This document shows positions 9,762 to 18,296 of a DNA stretch of 46,966 nt, in pieces. This DNA is from an uncultured Myxococcales bacterium (GTDB taxonomy: Bacteria; Myxococcota_A; UBA9042). The notes beneath the pieces were generated by a model that had not been told where the DNA came from, did not search any database, and worked only from the letters and a program-made list of their open reading frames with translations. The translations under genes were made by a program, and so were the position numbers. The stretch lies in the NCBI GenBank assembly GCA_903929795.1, contig CAIYWC010000082.1, positions 1-46,966 on the forward strand, written 5' to 3'. Positions within the stretch are counted from its first letter, which is position 1, and the number at the start of each line of letters is the position of its first letter.

Positions 9762-10445
9762 ATGCGGACAGGTTGGCGTCAGAACACGATTTCCCGGCTG
9801 CTGCCGTTGGCGCTGCTGGCCGCCTGCGATGCGACATCCTCGTCCGCGGCGTTGACCGCGGCGGACGCTGGCGGCGACGGCGCGCTGGGCCAATGCATCG
9901 GCGTCAAGCCCCCCACATCGGCGTGGACGGCCGTGGCGGGACCGCAAGCTGTGACGGCGACGACGGCGCCGACGGTCGGTGCCGCCGAACCCGCGTTCGC
10001 GCTGCCGGATTTCCAGCCGCAAAGCTGTGGTTTCGGCGCGACGTATGGCCTGCCGGTCGCGCACGGCAAAGTCACCGTTGTCGCGCTGTTCGCCGGTTGG
10101 TGCGGCTATTGCGTCACGCAGTCCGGCAAGCTGGAGGAGCTGCGGCTGGAGCTGCAAAAAGCCGGCTATGACCTGGAGTTTCTGACGGTGAACAAGGCCG
10201 ACGCGGTGGCCAACCAGCAGGCGCTGATCGACCAGTGCGCGTTCCCGCTGCTGCAGGATTCGGACGCGGTGAACGCCTGGGGCCAGATGGGCGGGCAAAA
10301 AGACGACTTCATACTCTACGGCGCCGATGGCAAGGTCGCGGATTATTTGCCTTATGGCGGCGATCGCGTGACGGCGCTCTCCACGCACGAGGGCTACGCG
10401 AACTTGAAAGACGCGATCATCGCCGCGACGACCAAGCAGCCGTGA
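9762..10445 (+). CDS. Thioredoxin-like (TlpA/ResA-type) lipoprotein
   Basis: A 227-residue exported lipoprotein with lipobox LLAAC (Cys22). The thioredoxin fold begins near residue 75 ([10 protein letters not shown]), and the redox motif WCGYC is at residues 113-117. This places it among membrane-anchored TlpA/ResA-like thiol oxidoreductases acting outside the cytoplasmic membrane. The cis-proline that usually precedes the fourth strand is not evident: the strand reads [15 protein letters not shown], so reactivity may differ from standard family members. The start at 9762 follows a strong GGAGGGGG site. The stop codon overlaps the GTG start of the cytochrome-rhodanese gene (GTGA), a sign of translational coupling, so the partner may be its redox client or electron source. 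Confidence 0.85.
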   Translation: MRTGWRQNTISRLLPLALLAACDATSSSAALTAADAGGDGALGQCIGVKPPTSAWTAVAGPQAVTATTAPTVGAAEPAFALPDFQPQSCGFGATYGLPVAHGKVTVVALFAGWCGYCVTQSGKLEELRLELQKAGYDLEFLTVNKADAVANQQALIDQCAFPLLQDSDAVNAWGQMGGQKDDFILYGADGKVADYLPYGGDRVTALSTHEGYANLKDAIIAATTKQP

Positions 10446-11470
10446 AGCCGCTGATTCTGTTGCTGTTTCTGATGGCTTGCGGCAGCGCGGCGCCCGAGAA
10501 TCCCCAGGTCACGGCGGGCCGCGACGCGTATCTGCGCTACTGTGCGCTGTGCCACGGCGATGCCGGTCAAGGTTACGTCGCGGATGCCGCGAATGCATTG
10601 ACAAATCCCTATTTTCTGGCCGCCGCGAGCGACGATTTTCTGCGGGCGGCGATCGTCCGAGGTCGCCCAGGAACGCCGATGTCGCCGTGGGGCGCCGCGC
10701 TGGGTGGGCCGCTGGCTGATGCGCAAGTGACGCAAATTCTGGCATTTCTCCGTTCGTACCAGACCGCGCCGCCGTTCGCGCTCGCGGACGTGCACGTGGG
10801 CGCGGGCTCGGCGCCGCGCGGGCAGGCGATTTACGACGTCGAGTGCGTCGGCTGTCACAACGCTCAGGGCGCCGGCAAGCCGTACATGGGCATTGCCAAT
10901 CCGGAATTCCTCGCGACGGCCAGCGACGCCTACCTGCGCGCCGCGATCCTGCACGGGCGCCCGGGCACGCCGATGCCGGCCTACGCGACCGCTGAGACCG
11001 ACCAGGGCATCGACGATCTCGTCGTGCTCATCCGCAGTTGGCAGCAGTCGACCATCGAGGGGCCAAGCCAGCTGCCGACGCAGAACCTCGGCCAGGTCGT
11101 GCAGAATCCGCAGGGCCCGCCGCCAGTTTTTGCCAGTCAAACGGGCCGCTACGTCGCGGCGGCGGATCTGAAAGCGGCGCTGGATGCGGGCGCGCGGCTT
11201 GTCATTCTGGACGCGCGGCCGCCGGCGGACTATCCGAATTTCCATCTCCCCGGCGCCGTTTCGACGCCATTCTACGCCGTGGCGGACTACCTGGCGCAAC
11301 TTCCCACGGACGTGCAAATCGTGACGTATTGCGCCTGCCCGCACGCCGAGTCGGGCCAGGCCGCGGACACGCTATTGGCGAGCGGATACACGACCGTCAA
11401 GGTGCTGGACGAAGGGATTTTATACTGGAAATCACAGGGTTGGCCGCTGCACACCGGCGTGCTGCCTTAA
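10442..11470 (+). CDS. Diheme cytochrome c-rhodanese fusion lipoprotein
   Basis: A 342-residue protein starting at GTG 10442, overlapping the upstream stop. [13 protein letters not shown] forms a short lipoprotein signal with Cys13. Two class-I cytochrome c domains follow: heme-binding CALCH at 34-38 with probable axial Met80 (RPGTPM), and CVGCH at 135-139 with Met178 (RPGTPMPA). The C-terminal rhodanese domain (about 235-340) has [19 protein letters not shown] and an active-site loop [10 protein letters not shown] with Cys297. Rhodaneses move or bind sulfane sulfur, so the architecture suggests electron transfer coupled to sulfur chemistry outside the membrane; that is an inference. A longer frame is open to 10235 but would lose the signal peptide. 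Confidence 0.87.
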   Translation: MKPLILLLFLMACGSAAPENPQVTAGRDAYLRYCALCHGDAGQGYVADAANALTNPYFLAAASDDFLRAAIVRGRPGTPMSPWGAALGGPLADAQVTQILAFLRSYQTAPPFALADVHVGAGSAPRGQAIYDVECVGCHNAQGAGKPYMGIANPEFLATASDAYLRAAILHGRPGTPMPAYATAETDQGIDDLVVLIRSWQQSTIEGPSQLPTQNLGQVVQNPQGPPPVFASQTGRYVAAADLKAALDAGARLVILDARPPADYPNFHLPGAVSTPFYAVADYLAQLPTDVQIVTYCACPHAESGQAADTLLASGYTTVKVLDEGILYWKSQGWPLHTGVLP

Positions 11471-11480
11471 GCGTCGGCGG

Positions 11481-13220
11481 TCACTGCCGCGCGCAGCCCA
11501 GCAGGATGTCGACCTTTGCCGCCGCGTCCGCTGAAACTTTTGTGCACGTCTTGGCGCACAGCAGGATCTTGGTCGGCGTCAGCGCGTTGTCGTAGTGCCA
11601 GCCGCCCGTCGTCGGGTCGCACTTGGACTCATCGTCCACGTATTTCAGCGGTTGCGCGGTGCCGCCTGTCAGCGTGAACTGCACGTTCACCTTGGTCGGA
11701 TCGACCGCTTGGCCGTTGGCCGGCACCGGGATGGTGTACTGACAGCCGATCGCCTTGCCCTGAATCGCCTTGAGCGCCGCCTCAAACTGTTGCAGCACGT
11801 TGCCGCCGGTGTCGACGACGAACGCCTGGCCTGTGCCGCCGGACGACGCGATCGCGTTCAGCGCGCTCAAGGACGTGCCGACGCCGATGACGAAAGTCAG
11901 GATCTTCGGGTTGCCAGCCGCAGCCGGCGCGGCGATTGTCGTGCCGATCTGCACTGGATCCTGAACCGCGCACTCGGTCGGGTCGCCATCGGTTGCCAGC
12001 AGCACGACGACGGTGTGCGTCGGATTGGCCACCGCGAAGGATTTCGCATAATCAATCGCACCTTGCAGCGCGGCCTGGGTCGGCGTCGAGTTGGTCGGCG
12101 CGTGCGCAGCCATCGACTTCATGATCGCCGGCGCCACGCCCGGCAGCGCCGAGATCGCGACTTCCGGCTTCTGGTAGTCGCCTGACGTGCAGGAATCGCC
12201 GCCGCCGCCGCCGCCGAGGCACAGGATACACGTGCTGCCCAAGCACAGGCCGCCGCCGTTCTCGCACGCGTACTTGTTCGCCGCGCCACTGCAGTCGCTC
12301 GGGCATCCGCCGCTGCTGCCGTTGTCGGGCAGCGGAAAGTACTGGATGCCCACGCCAATGCCCGCCGATGCCGGGTCCTGGACAAAGCCGGTCACGGCTT
12401 GCGTGACGGCGTCCCACTTGGTTGCGCCCGTACCGGTGGTGTCCGTCATCGAGCCCGACTGGTCCATCATGATGAAGATGTCCAACGGCGTGAGCGTCGC
12501 CGTTTGGCTGCTGGACGCGCACTCGCAAGCGCTGTTGATGCAGGTCGTGCCGCCGCACGTCAGGCCGCAGGTGCCGCAGTGGTTCGCGTCGTTGGTCGTG
12601 TTGATTTCGCAGCCATCGTCAACGATTTTGTTGCAGTCCGCGAAGCCGGGGTCGCATTTGAGCGTGCACGAACCGCTGACGCAGCGCGGCGCGGAGTTGG
12701 GCCCGCCGGGGCATTCCGTGTTGCAATCGCCGCAGTGGGATGCGTCGGAGTCGGTGTTGGTGTCGCAGACGAGCGGGTCGGTCTTGCACACCTGCCAGCC
12801 CGGGTCGCACGCCGCGGCGCAGACGGACGCCACGCAGGAAGGAGTGCCGTTCGGGACGGCGCCGCAGACCGTGTCGCAGGTGCCGCAGTGGGACGGATGC
12901 GTCGTGCTGTCGATTTCGCAGCCGTTGGTCGCGTTGCCGTCGCAATCGAGAAAGCCGGTGTGGCAGGAAAAGCCGCAGACGCCCTTGGTGCAGGTCGTGT
13001 CGGCGTTGGCGGCCGTCGGGCACGCGGTGGCGCACGACTGGTCGTTGCCGTCGCCCGTGCCGGTCGTCGCGCCGAGATCGCTCACGCTGCTCACGCCGTC
13101 CAAGGCCGTCTTGCCCGCGTCCGGGAGCTTGTATAAGCCGCCGCCGCCGCCGTTGGTGACAGCGTTGCTGCAGCCCGCGATCGCTGCGATGCAACACACC
13201 CATGAAATCCGACGAATCAT
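11481..13220 (-). CDS. Cys-rich (MopE-like) VWA-domain lipoprotein
   Basis: A 579-residue surface or periplasmic lipoprotein with lipobox AIAGC (Cys17). Residues of about 63-235 form repeated Cys-rich units of the type DCDGNATNGCE...HCGTC, common in myxobacterial surface proteins. From about 245 a von Willebrand factor A domain follows, with MIDAS motif DQSGSM (about 253-258), a Thr in the NSTPTQAAL stretch and an ATDGDP strand. A further Cys-rich, glycine-rich insert (CLGGGGGGDSC) interrupts the VWA domain. Metal-dependent binding or adhesion is likely, with unknown ligand. ATG 13220 is chosen on the signal peptide because no clear ribosome site is visible. It converges with the cytochrome-rhodanese gene (10-bp gap). 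Confidence 0.85.
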   Translation of the reverse strand: MIRRISWVCCIAAIAGCSNAVTNGGGGGLYKLPDAGKTALDGVSSVSDLGATTGTGDGNDQSCATACPTAANADTTCTKGVCGFSCHTGFLDCDGNATNGCEIDSTTHPSHCGTCDTVCGAVPNGTPSCVASVCAAACDPGWQVCKTDPLVCDTNTDSDASHCGDCNTECPGGPNSAPRCVSGSCTLKCDPGFADCNKIVDDGCEINTTNDANHCGTCGLTCGGTTCINSACECASSSQTATLTPLDIFIMMDQSGSMTDTTGTGATKWDAVTQAVTGFVQDPASAGIGVGIQYFPLPDNGSSGGCPSDCSGAANKYACENGGGLCLGSTCILCLGGGGGGDSCTSGDYQKPEVAISALPGVAPAIMKSMAAHAPTNSTPTQAALQGAIDYAKSFAVANPTHTVVVLLATDGDPTECAVQDPVQIGTTIAAPAAAGNPKILTFVIGVGTSLSALNAIASSGGTGQAFVVDTGGNVLQQFEAALKAIQGKAIGCQYTIPVPANGQAVDPTKVNVQFTLTGGTAQPLKYVDDESKCDPTTGGWHYDNALTPTKILLCAKTCTKVSADAAAKVDILLGCARQ

Positions 13221-13376
13221 GCTGGTTTTTTCAGTCACGGGTGCACTCGCGTGGGGGCGGACGCGGCAAAATTGCCACATCGTCCATCCTACGCATCCGC
13301 GGCCTCCGCGGCAAGCGAGGATCTGAACGCGGGTTTTGGCTCGATTCTTTTCTTCACATTTGTTCATCAAACCGCG

Positions 13377-15785
13377 TCAAGGCTCGATGCGCCGCTCCAG
13401 CTTTGGGAGCGACGGCGGCGGCGGCGGATGCGGGTCCTCCAGCGCTTCATCGGCCGGCGCGTTGCTCGGCTCCGGATCGGGCGCCGCCAGGCCCGTAGCC
13501 AGCGGCAGGGCGGCGTCAAACAGGTGCGGCAGGCGCGGCAGCGGGCGCACGGGCACGCGCTCGAGCGCGATCCGCATGAATTCCGTCCACAGCGGCACCG
13601 CCAGCGTTCCGCCGGTCGCCTTGGGCATCGGCTTGCGGTCGTCGTAGCCGATCCACACCACCGCGCAGAGATCCGCGGAAAAGCCGGCGAACCACACGTC
13701 CCGTCCGCCATTGGACGTTCCGGTCTTGCCGACCACCGGCCGCCCGGCCTTTTGCGCCTCCTTGCCCGAACCGCGCCGCACGACGTCGCCCAGCATGTCC
13801 GTCAGCTGCCGCGTCGTCTCCTCGCGCAGCAGCTGCTGCCCCGGCTCGCGCTTGGCCAAATACAGGTCCTTGCCGGCGCGATCGACGATGCGCGTCACCA
13901 GGATCGGCTCCGCCACCTTGCCGCCGTTGGCGATCGTCGCGTATGCGTTGGCCAGCTCCAGCGGCGCCACGGACGACGCGCCCAGCGCCAGCGGCAGCCG
14001 CGGGTCCAGCTCGCTCTGGATACCCGCGCGCTTGGCAAAATCCGCGACGCGCTCCGGGCCCACCTTGTCCGCCACCGCCACCGCGATCGAGTTGATCGAC
14101 TGCGCCAGCGCGTCCCGCATCGTGTGGCTCTGGCCGTCATACCGGCCGCTGAAATTGCGCGGCGTCCACGTTTTATGCCCGGTCGGGAAGCTGCGCGCCT
14201 CGTCGGTAATCTCGGTTTCCGGTGTGATCAAGCCCGCTTCCAGCGCGGCTCCATAGACAAAAGTCTTGAACGTCGAGCCAGGCTGCCGCCGCGCCTGGGT
14301 CGCCCGATCAAACGGATGCAGGGCAAAATCGTCGCCGCCGACAATCGCCCGCACCAGCCGTGTCTCCTGCTCGATCGCCACCAGCGCCGCTTGTGGCCCC
14401 ATCTCCGGCGACAGCACGATGCGCTGCTCGGACTTCTCCAGCACCGACACGCGCACCAGATCGCCGCGCGCAAACAGCTTGCCCAGCGCGTCGTTCGCCA
14501 GCGGCGTTCCGCCCGGCTTGTCCGGCTCCGGCGGTCGTCCGTAGCGCGCCAGCGCCGCCCACGGCAGCGTCCCTTCGCGCGTGCCGAGCGCCAGCGTGTA
14601 GGCCTTCGCCGCTGCGTCGCTCGCCAGCACCACACCCAGCAGCGTCCGCCCCGGCACCACCAGCTTGTCCTGCTGCGCCGTCAGCTTCGCGCGTCCATCC
14701 GCCAGCGCCGCGTCGTCGTCGTAGTGCTTGGTCGGCACCAGCGTCTTGTAGCCGCGGTCGATCCGGCCCAGGCCATTTTGCACCGCCAGCTCCGCCGCCC
14801 GCTGCGTCGCGACGTCCATCGCGACCTCAATGCGCAGCCCCGCGGACGCCAGCGTCGCGCGATCGGTCTTGGTCAGCACGAACCGCCGCACGGCCTCCGC
14901 ATACCAGGGCCCGACGTCCAGCGGATTGTCGTGGGCGATCAGCGGCATCGGCGCCGCGTTGGCGCGATCAAACGCCGGCTGGTCAATGTAGCCATGCTTG
15001 AGCATCTGCCCCAGCACGTACTGCCGTCGCTCCCGGGCCGCGTCCGGGTGCTTGAGCGGCGAGAATCGCGCCGGGCTGTTCACCACGCCGGCCAGCAGCG
15101 CGGCCTCTGCCACGTCGACCTGGCTGATCGACTTGCCAAAATAGAACCGCGCCGCTTCTTCCGCGCCATAGCGGCCGTGGCCAAAATAGACTTCATTGAG
15201 GTAAAGCGACAAGATCTCGTCTTTGCTCAGCTTTTGCTCCAGCTTGCGCGCCAGCACCAGCTCCTTCAGCTTGCGCGTCACGGTCTTGGTGCGGTCCAAA
15301 AAGCGCGTCTTGGCCAGCTGTTGGGTGATCGTCGACGCGCCCTGGGCATAGCGGCCGCGGACGATGTCGGTCCAGATCGCCCGCGCCACGCCAAGCAGGT
15401 CCAGGCCCGGGTGCGAATAAAACGCCGCGTCCTCTGCGCACACCATCGCGCCGCGCATCACGGGCGGGATCCGCTCTGGCGGTACAACTGTGCGAATTTC
15501 ATCGCCAAAAACCGCAACGACCTCGCCGCTCGCCGCGACGACCCGCGACGATTCCTTGGCGATCTGCCGGTAGGCGTCGAACGTGAAGACGTCCGGCAGC
15601 GTCGCGTCCAGCCAGTACCACGTCGCGGCACCTACGCCGATGGTGGCAAAAAGCGCCGCGACGCCCAGCGCCAAAAGCCGTGCCAAGCAGCCGCGCTTGG
15701 CCGGTTTCGCCGCCGCGCTGCCGCGCGTGTTGCGCGGCGGAGCGGTCTTGGCGGACACAGGCTTGGATTCGGGACGCTGGGCCAT
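13377..15785 (-). CDS. mrcA: Penicillin-binding protein 1A, bifunctional
   Basis: An 802-residue peptidoglycan synthase with a short basic cytoplasmic tail and a membrane anchor at about residues 34-56. The GT51 glycosyltransferase domain shows EDAAFYSHPG (118-127, catalytic Glu118) and GASTITQQLAKT (149-160). The transpeptidase domain shows STFK (504-507, acyl-enzyme Ser504), SIN (563-565) and KTGT (687-690). All catalytic motifs are intact. Between the two domains lies the OB-like insert typical of PBP1A (about 310-470). The tail is Pro/Glu-rich. The start at 15785 lacks a strong ribosome site but gives the expected topology. It polymerises and cross-links glycan strands outside the cytoplasmic membrane. 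Confidence 0.95.
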   Translation of the reverse strand: MAQRPESKPVSAKTAPPRNTRGSAAAKPAKRGCLARLLALGVAALFATIGVGAATWYWLDATLPDVFTFDAYRQIAKESSRVVAASGEVVAVFGDEIRTVVPPERIPPVMRGAMVCAEDAAFYSHPGLDLLGVARAIWTDIVRGRYAQGASTITQQLAKTRFLDRTKTVTRKLKELVLARKLEQKLSKDEILSLYLNEVYFGHGRYGAEEAARFYFGKSISQVDVAEAALLAGVVNSPARFSPLKHPDAARERRQYVLGQMLKHGYIDQPAFDRANAAPMPLIAHDNPLDVGPWYAEAVRRFVLTKTDRATLASAGLRIEVAMDVATQRAAELAVQNGLGRIDRGYKTLVPTKHYDDDAALADGRAKLTAQQDKLVVPGRTLLGVVLASDAAAKAYTLALGTREGTLPWAALARYGRPPEPDKPGGTPLANDALGKLFARGDLVRVSVLEKSEQRIVLSPEMGPQAALVAIEQETRLVRAIVGGDDFALHPFDRATQARRQPGSTFKTFVYGAALEAGLITPETEITDEARSFPTGHKTWTPRNFSGRYDGQSHTMRDALAQSINSIAVAVADKVGPERVADFAKRAGIQSELDPRLPLALGASSVAPLELANAYATIANGGKVAEPILVTRIVDRAGKDLYLAKREPGQQLLREETTRQLTDMLGDVVRRGSGKEAQKAGRPVVGKTGTSNGGRDVWFAGFSADLCAVVWIGYDDRKPMPKATGGTLAVPLWTEFMRIALERVPVRPLPRLPHLFDAALPLATGLAAPDPEPSNAPADEALEDPHPPPPPSLPKLERRIEP

Positions 15786-15917
15786 GGGCGCGCAGTGTAG
15801 CCGTTTGCCGGCACGGCGCGAGATTCTGCGTTGGCATCAGCTGGCAGTTGCGCCGCGCCGCCCATTCTGGAATCCTGCGCGCGGCGGCATTGCCCGCCAG
15901 AAACGCGGGTTGAGTCC

Positions 15918-16781
15918 ATGGCGCAAGTGACCTGTTCCAGCTGCGGTACGTCCTGGCCTGCCGGCTATCAGTTCTGCGGTCGGTGCGGTTCGTCCATGAC
16001 GATCTCCGAGCAATTGCCGTTCATTCCGCCGCCGCCGCCTTTCGGTCCAGCGCCCAAAGAGCCGTCAGGCGGCCTGCTGTTTGATGATCCGCCGGGCGCG
16101 CAGATCTCCTACCCGGACGCGTCCGTCGTGCGTCTTGTCGTGCTGCGCGGTCCGGTGCTGGAAGGCACCGCGTTCGATTTACCCGAAGGCCGGGTGCACA
16201 TTGGCCGGTCGGGCGATCTGGCGATGTCAGCCGATTCCCTGATGGCGCCGCGCCATGTCGCGGTCGAGCGCTTTGGCGAACAAGTCAAGCTGGACGAGAT
16301 CACCGGCTCGGGCGGCGTGTTCCTGCGGATCCGCGAGCCGACACAGGTGCTTTCAGGCGAGGTCATCTTCGCCGGCGAGCAGTACCTGCTTGTGCGAACC
16401 GGCCAGGACATTCCCACGGATCCGCCGAGCGCCTACGCGCCGCCGGAGACCTTTGGCACGCCGCTGCCCGCGCCGCGCGTGCATGTGACGCAGCTGCTGG
16501 CCGGTGGTCTGCCGGGGCGCGTGGTCTCCACCGATCGCGATCAGCTGACAGTTGGCCGCGAAGGCTGCGACCTCTCGTTCCCGCAGGATCGCTTCATGTC
16601 GGGCCGCCACTTGCGCATCGACCTCGCGGCCGACGGCGGGTTGACGTTGACCGATGTCGGCAGCCTGAACGGCACGTTCGTCCGCCTGACGCAGACGCCG
16701 GTCGCGCTGACCCGCGGTGACGAGGTGCTCATCGGTTCGACCTTGCTGCGGCTGGAGATCAAGCCCGCCAGCGAAGCCTGA
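15918..16781 (+). CDS. Zinc-ribbon protein with two FHA domains
   Basis: A 287-residue soluble protein. The N-terminal zinc ribbon has CSSC (Cys6, Cys9) and CGRC (Cys20, Cys23). A proline-rich linker (PPPPPFGPAPK) leads to a first FHA domain (about 65-155, GRVHIGRSGD and APRHVAVE). A second FHA domain (about 180-285) shows the full signature VGREGCDLSF, SGRHLRID and GSLNGTFVRL. FHA domains bind phosphothreonine; the second has the canonical Arg, Ser-x-x-His and Asn, while the first is less canonical (PRH instead of SRxH). Such proteins are frequent partners of Ser/Thr kinase signalling in myxobacteria; no kinase is encoded here. Its TGA abuts the convergent SDR stop with no gap. Confidence 0.85.
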   Translation: MAQVTCSSCGTSWPAGYQFCGRCGSSMTISEQLPFIPPPPPFGPAPKEPSGGLLFDDPPGAQISYPDASVVRLVVLRGPVLEGTAFDLPEGRVHIGRSGDLAMSADSLMAPRHVAVERFGEQVKLDEITGSGGVFLRIREPTQVLSGEVIFAGEQYLLVRTGQDIPTDPPSAYAPPETFGTPLPAPRVHVTQLLAGGLPGRVVSTDRDQLTVGREGCDLSFPQDRFMSGRHLRIDLAADGGLTLTDVGSLNGTFVRLTQTPVALTRGDEVLIGSTLLRLEIKPASEA

Positions 16782-17453
16782 TTACCACGGTACTTCCGCG
16801 CCGGACCAACTCAAGTACGCGCCGGAGCGGGCGTCGTCGATGCTGTCGATCACCCGGCGCAGGCCGCTGACCGACTGCTCTGGCTGCAATTCCGCGTTGG
16901 GCCCGCCCATGTCCGTCCGGACCCAGCCCGGGCAGAGCGCCACGGCGCGGATGCCGCGGGGCTGCCAGTCTATCGCGAGGTTGCGGATCACCATGTTGAC
17001 CGCGGCTTTGCTGCTGCGGTACGCGTAGGCGCCGCCCGTTGTCTCCGCGATCGAGCCCATGCCCGATGAAATGACTGCGAAAACACGGCGCTCGCTGCAG
17101 GCCAAGTTGTCGGCAAAGGCTTCCGCAAAGCTGGCCGGCGCAAGCACGTTGGTGCGCAGCACGTCCTCCCACGACGCGTAGTCGATCTGGCCCAAGCCTC
17201 CGGGCGCGGTGCCATAAATCCCAGCGTTGGCGATCAGCACGTCGATCGCCCGGCCGCGCAGCGCCTGGGCGAGGCCGAGGACGGCGGCGCGATCCGTGAC
17301 GTCGAGCGCGTGGAGCTCGACCCGCGGCGACAAGGCGCTCAAGCCCGCGTCCTGCCGGGCCACCGCGATGACGTGCCAGCCATCCGCGGCATACTGGCGC
17401 ACGAACTCCCGGCCGATGCCGCGACTGGCGCCAGTGACCAAGACGGTGGGCAT
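16782..17453 (-). CDS. Short-chain dehydrogenase/reductase
   Basis: A 223-residue Rossmann-fold oxidoreductase. The cofactor motif TGASRGIG is at residues 7-14, ANAG at 75-78, the Ser of the catalytic triad near 129-130 (ISSGMGS) and Tyr-x3-Lys at 145-149 (YRSSK). The PGWVRTDMGG segment after the active site is typical of classical SDRs. The N-terminal LVTGASRG and ARQD after strand two do not decide between NAD and NADP. The substrate is unknown. ATG 17453 is preceded by GGAGG at acceptable spacing; the long open frame upstream lacks family similarity. Confidence 0.88.
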   Translation of the reverse strand: MPTVLVTGASRGIGREFVRQYAADGWHVIAVARQDAGLSALSPRVELHALDVTDRAAVLGLAQALRGRAIDVLIANAGIYGTAPGGLGQIDYASWEDVLRTNVLAPASFAEAFADNLACSERRVFAVISSGMGSIAETTGGAYAYRSSKAAVNMVIRNLAIDWQPRGIRAVALCPGWVRTDMGGPNAELQPEQSVSGLRRVIDSIDDARSGAYLSWSGAEVPW

Positions 17454-17550
17454 GGCAAAACCTCCGGCGCGCATCCACACGACCGCAATCGCCAAGCTAG
17501 CCCGGCGTCCGCGCTTGGCAAGGGCCGCGTCGACAGTTTGCCGTCGGGCG

Positions 17551-18285
17551 CTAGAATGCCAGTGAAAATCCGAGGCTGGCGCCAATCTCGCCGAGCGCGA
17601 TGACCTCGGCCACGAGGCTCGGCCGCACGCGCGCGCTGCCGGGCAAGCTCCACGCAGCGCCCGCGCCGAGCTGGACGTGCCACGCGTCGCCGCCGAGCTG
17701 CGTCGCCTGGCCGGGGCGCCACCACCAGACGGGGCCGCCGAAGACGCGGCCGACGGCGAACGCTTCGAAGCCGGCGCCCAGGTGCCAGCCGCTGTCCACG
17801 CCCGCGCGCAGGTCCAGCGCGAGCATGGCGCCGCCGCCCGTATCCCCGCCGCCCGACGCCGCAAGGGTGAAGCTGTTGCGCAGGAACGGCCGCCAGCCGT
17901 CCTGGGCGAGCCATTGACGCGACAAGCCGGCGCCAGCCAACCAGCCAGGACGCAAGGCGATTTCCGTGCTGCCTGTGTGCCAGCTGCCGCCGATGACGCC
18001 GCCCGCGACGATGCGTCCCACCCAGGCGCCGAATGTGCGGCCGTACCACGCGGCGACCTGCTGGCGATCGAGCGTGGCGCGGCCGAGGTCGCCCATGTTC
18101 AGCTGCGCGCGCATCACGCTGGCGGCGACGCCCGCAGCTTGGCGCACGGATGCATCACGGGTTTGCGCGTCAGGTTCGATTCCCGCCGGACCGGCAGGCA
18201 CGCTGCAGCCTCAGGCCCGCGCCTCAGGTGTCCACGCCCACGTTGTTCCCAGAGCGACCACTGCCGCCGCGATCCATCGCTTCAT
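17551..18285 (-). pseudogene. Outer-membrane beta-barrel-like gene with in-frame TGA at codon 25
   Basis: ATG 18285, with GAGG 6 nt upstream and 11 bp from the FG-GAP gene stop, begins a perfect Sec signal peptide: MKRWIAAAVVALGTTWAW then TPEARA. Immediately after the A-R-A cleavage site is an in-frame TGA (18211-18213). The same frame then continues as GCSVPAGPAGIEPD and stays open for 220 codons to TAG at 17551. The downstream part has alternating hydrophobic residues, many Gly, Trp and Tyr, and ends in FSLAF with a terminal Phe, as in outer-membrane beta-barrels. The break may be a nonsense mutation, a sequencing error or recoding. A GTG at 18201 could start a signal-less protein, but that would not be exported. 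Confidence 0.7.
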
Positions 18286-18296
18286 CTTTGCCTCGC

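Noticed and set aside
13285..13305. Inverted repeat ccgcggcctccgcgg between PBP1A and VWA genes as a terminator
   Set aside because: Only a 6-bp self-complementary stem with a 3-base loop and no T-run on either side.
18165..18200. tRNA-like T-loop 'ggttcgattcccgcc' on the plus strand
   Set aside because: The flanking bases do not pair into a five-base T-stem, no acceptor, D or anticodon arm is found, and the bases are coding sequence of the interrupted barrel gene.
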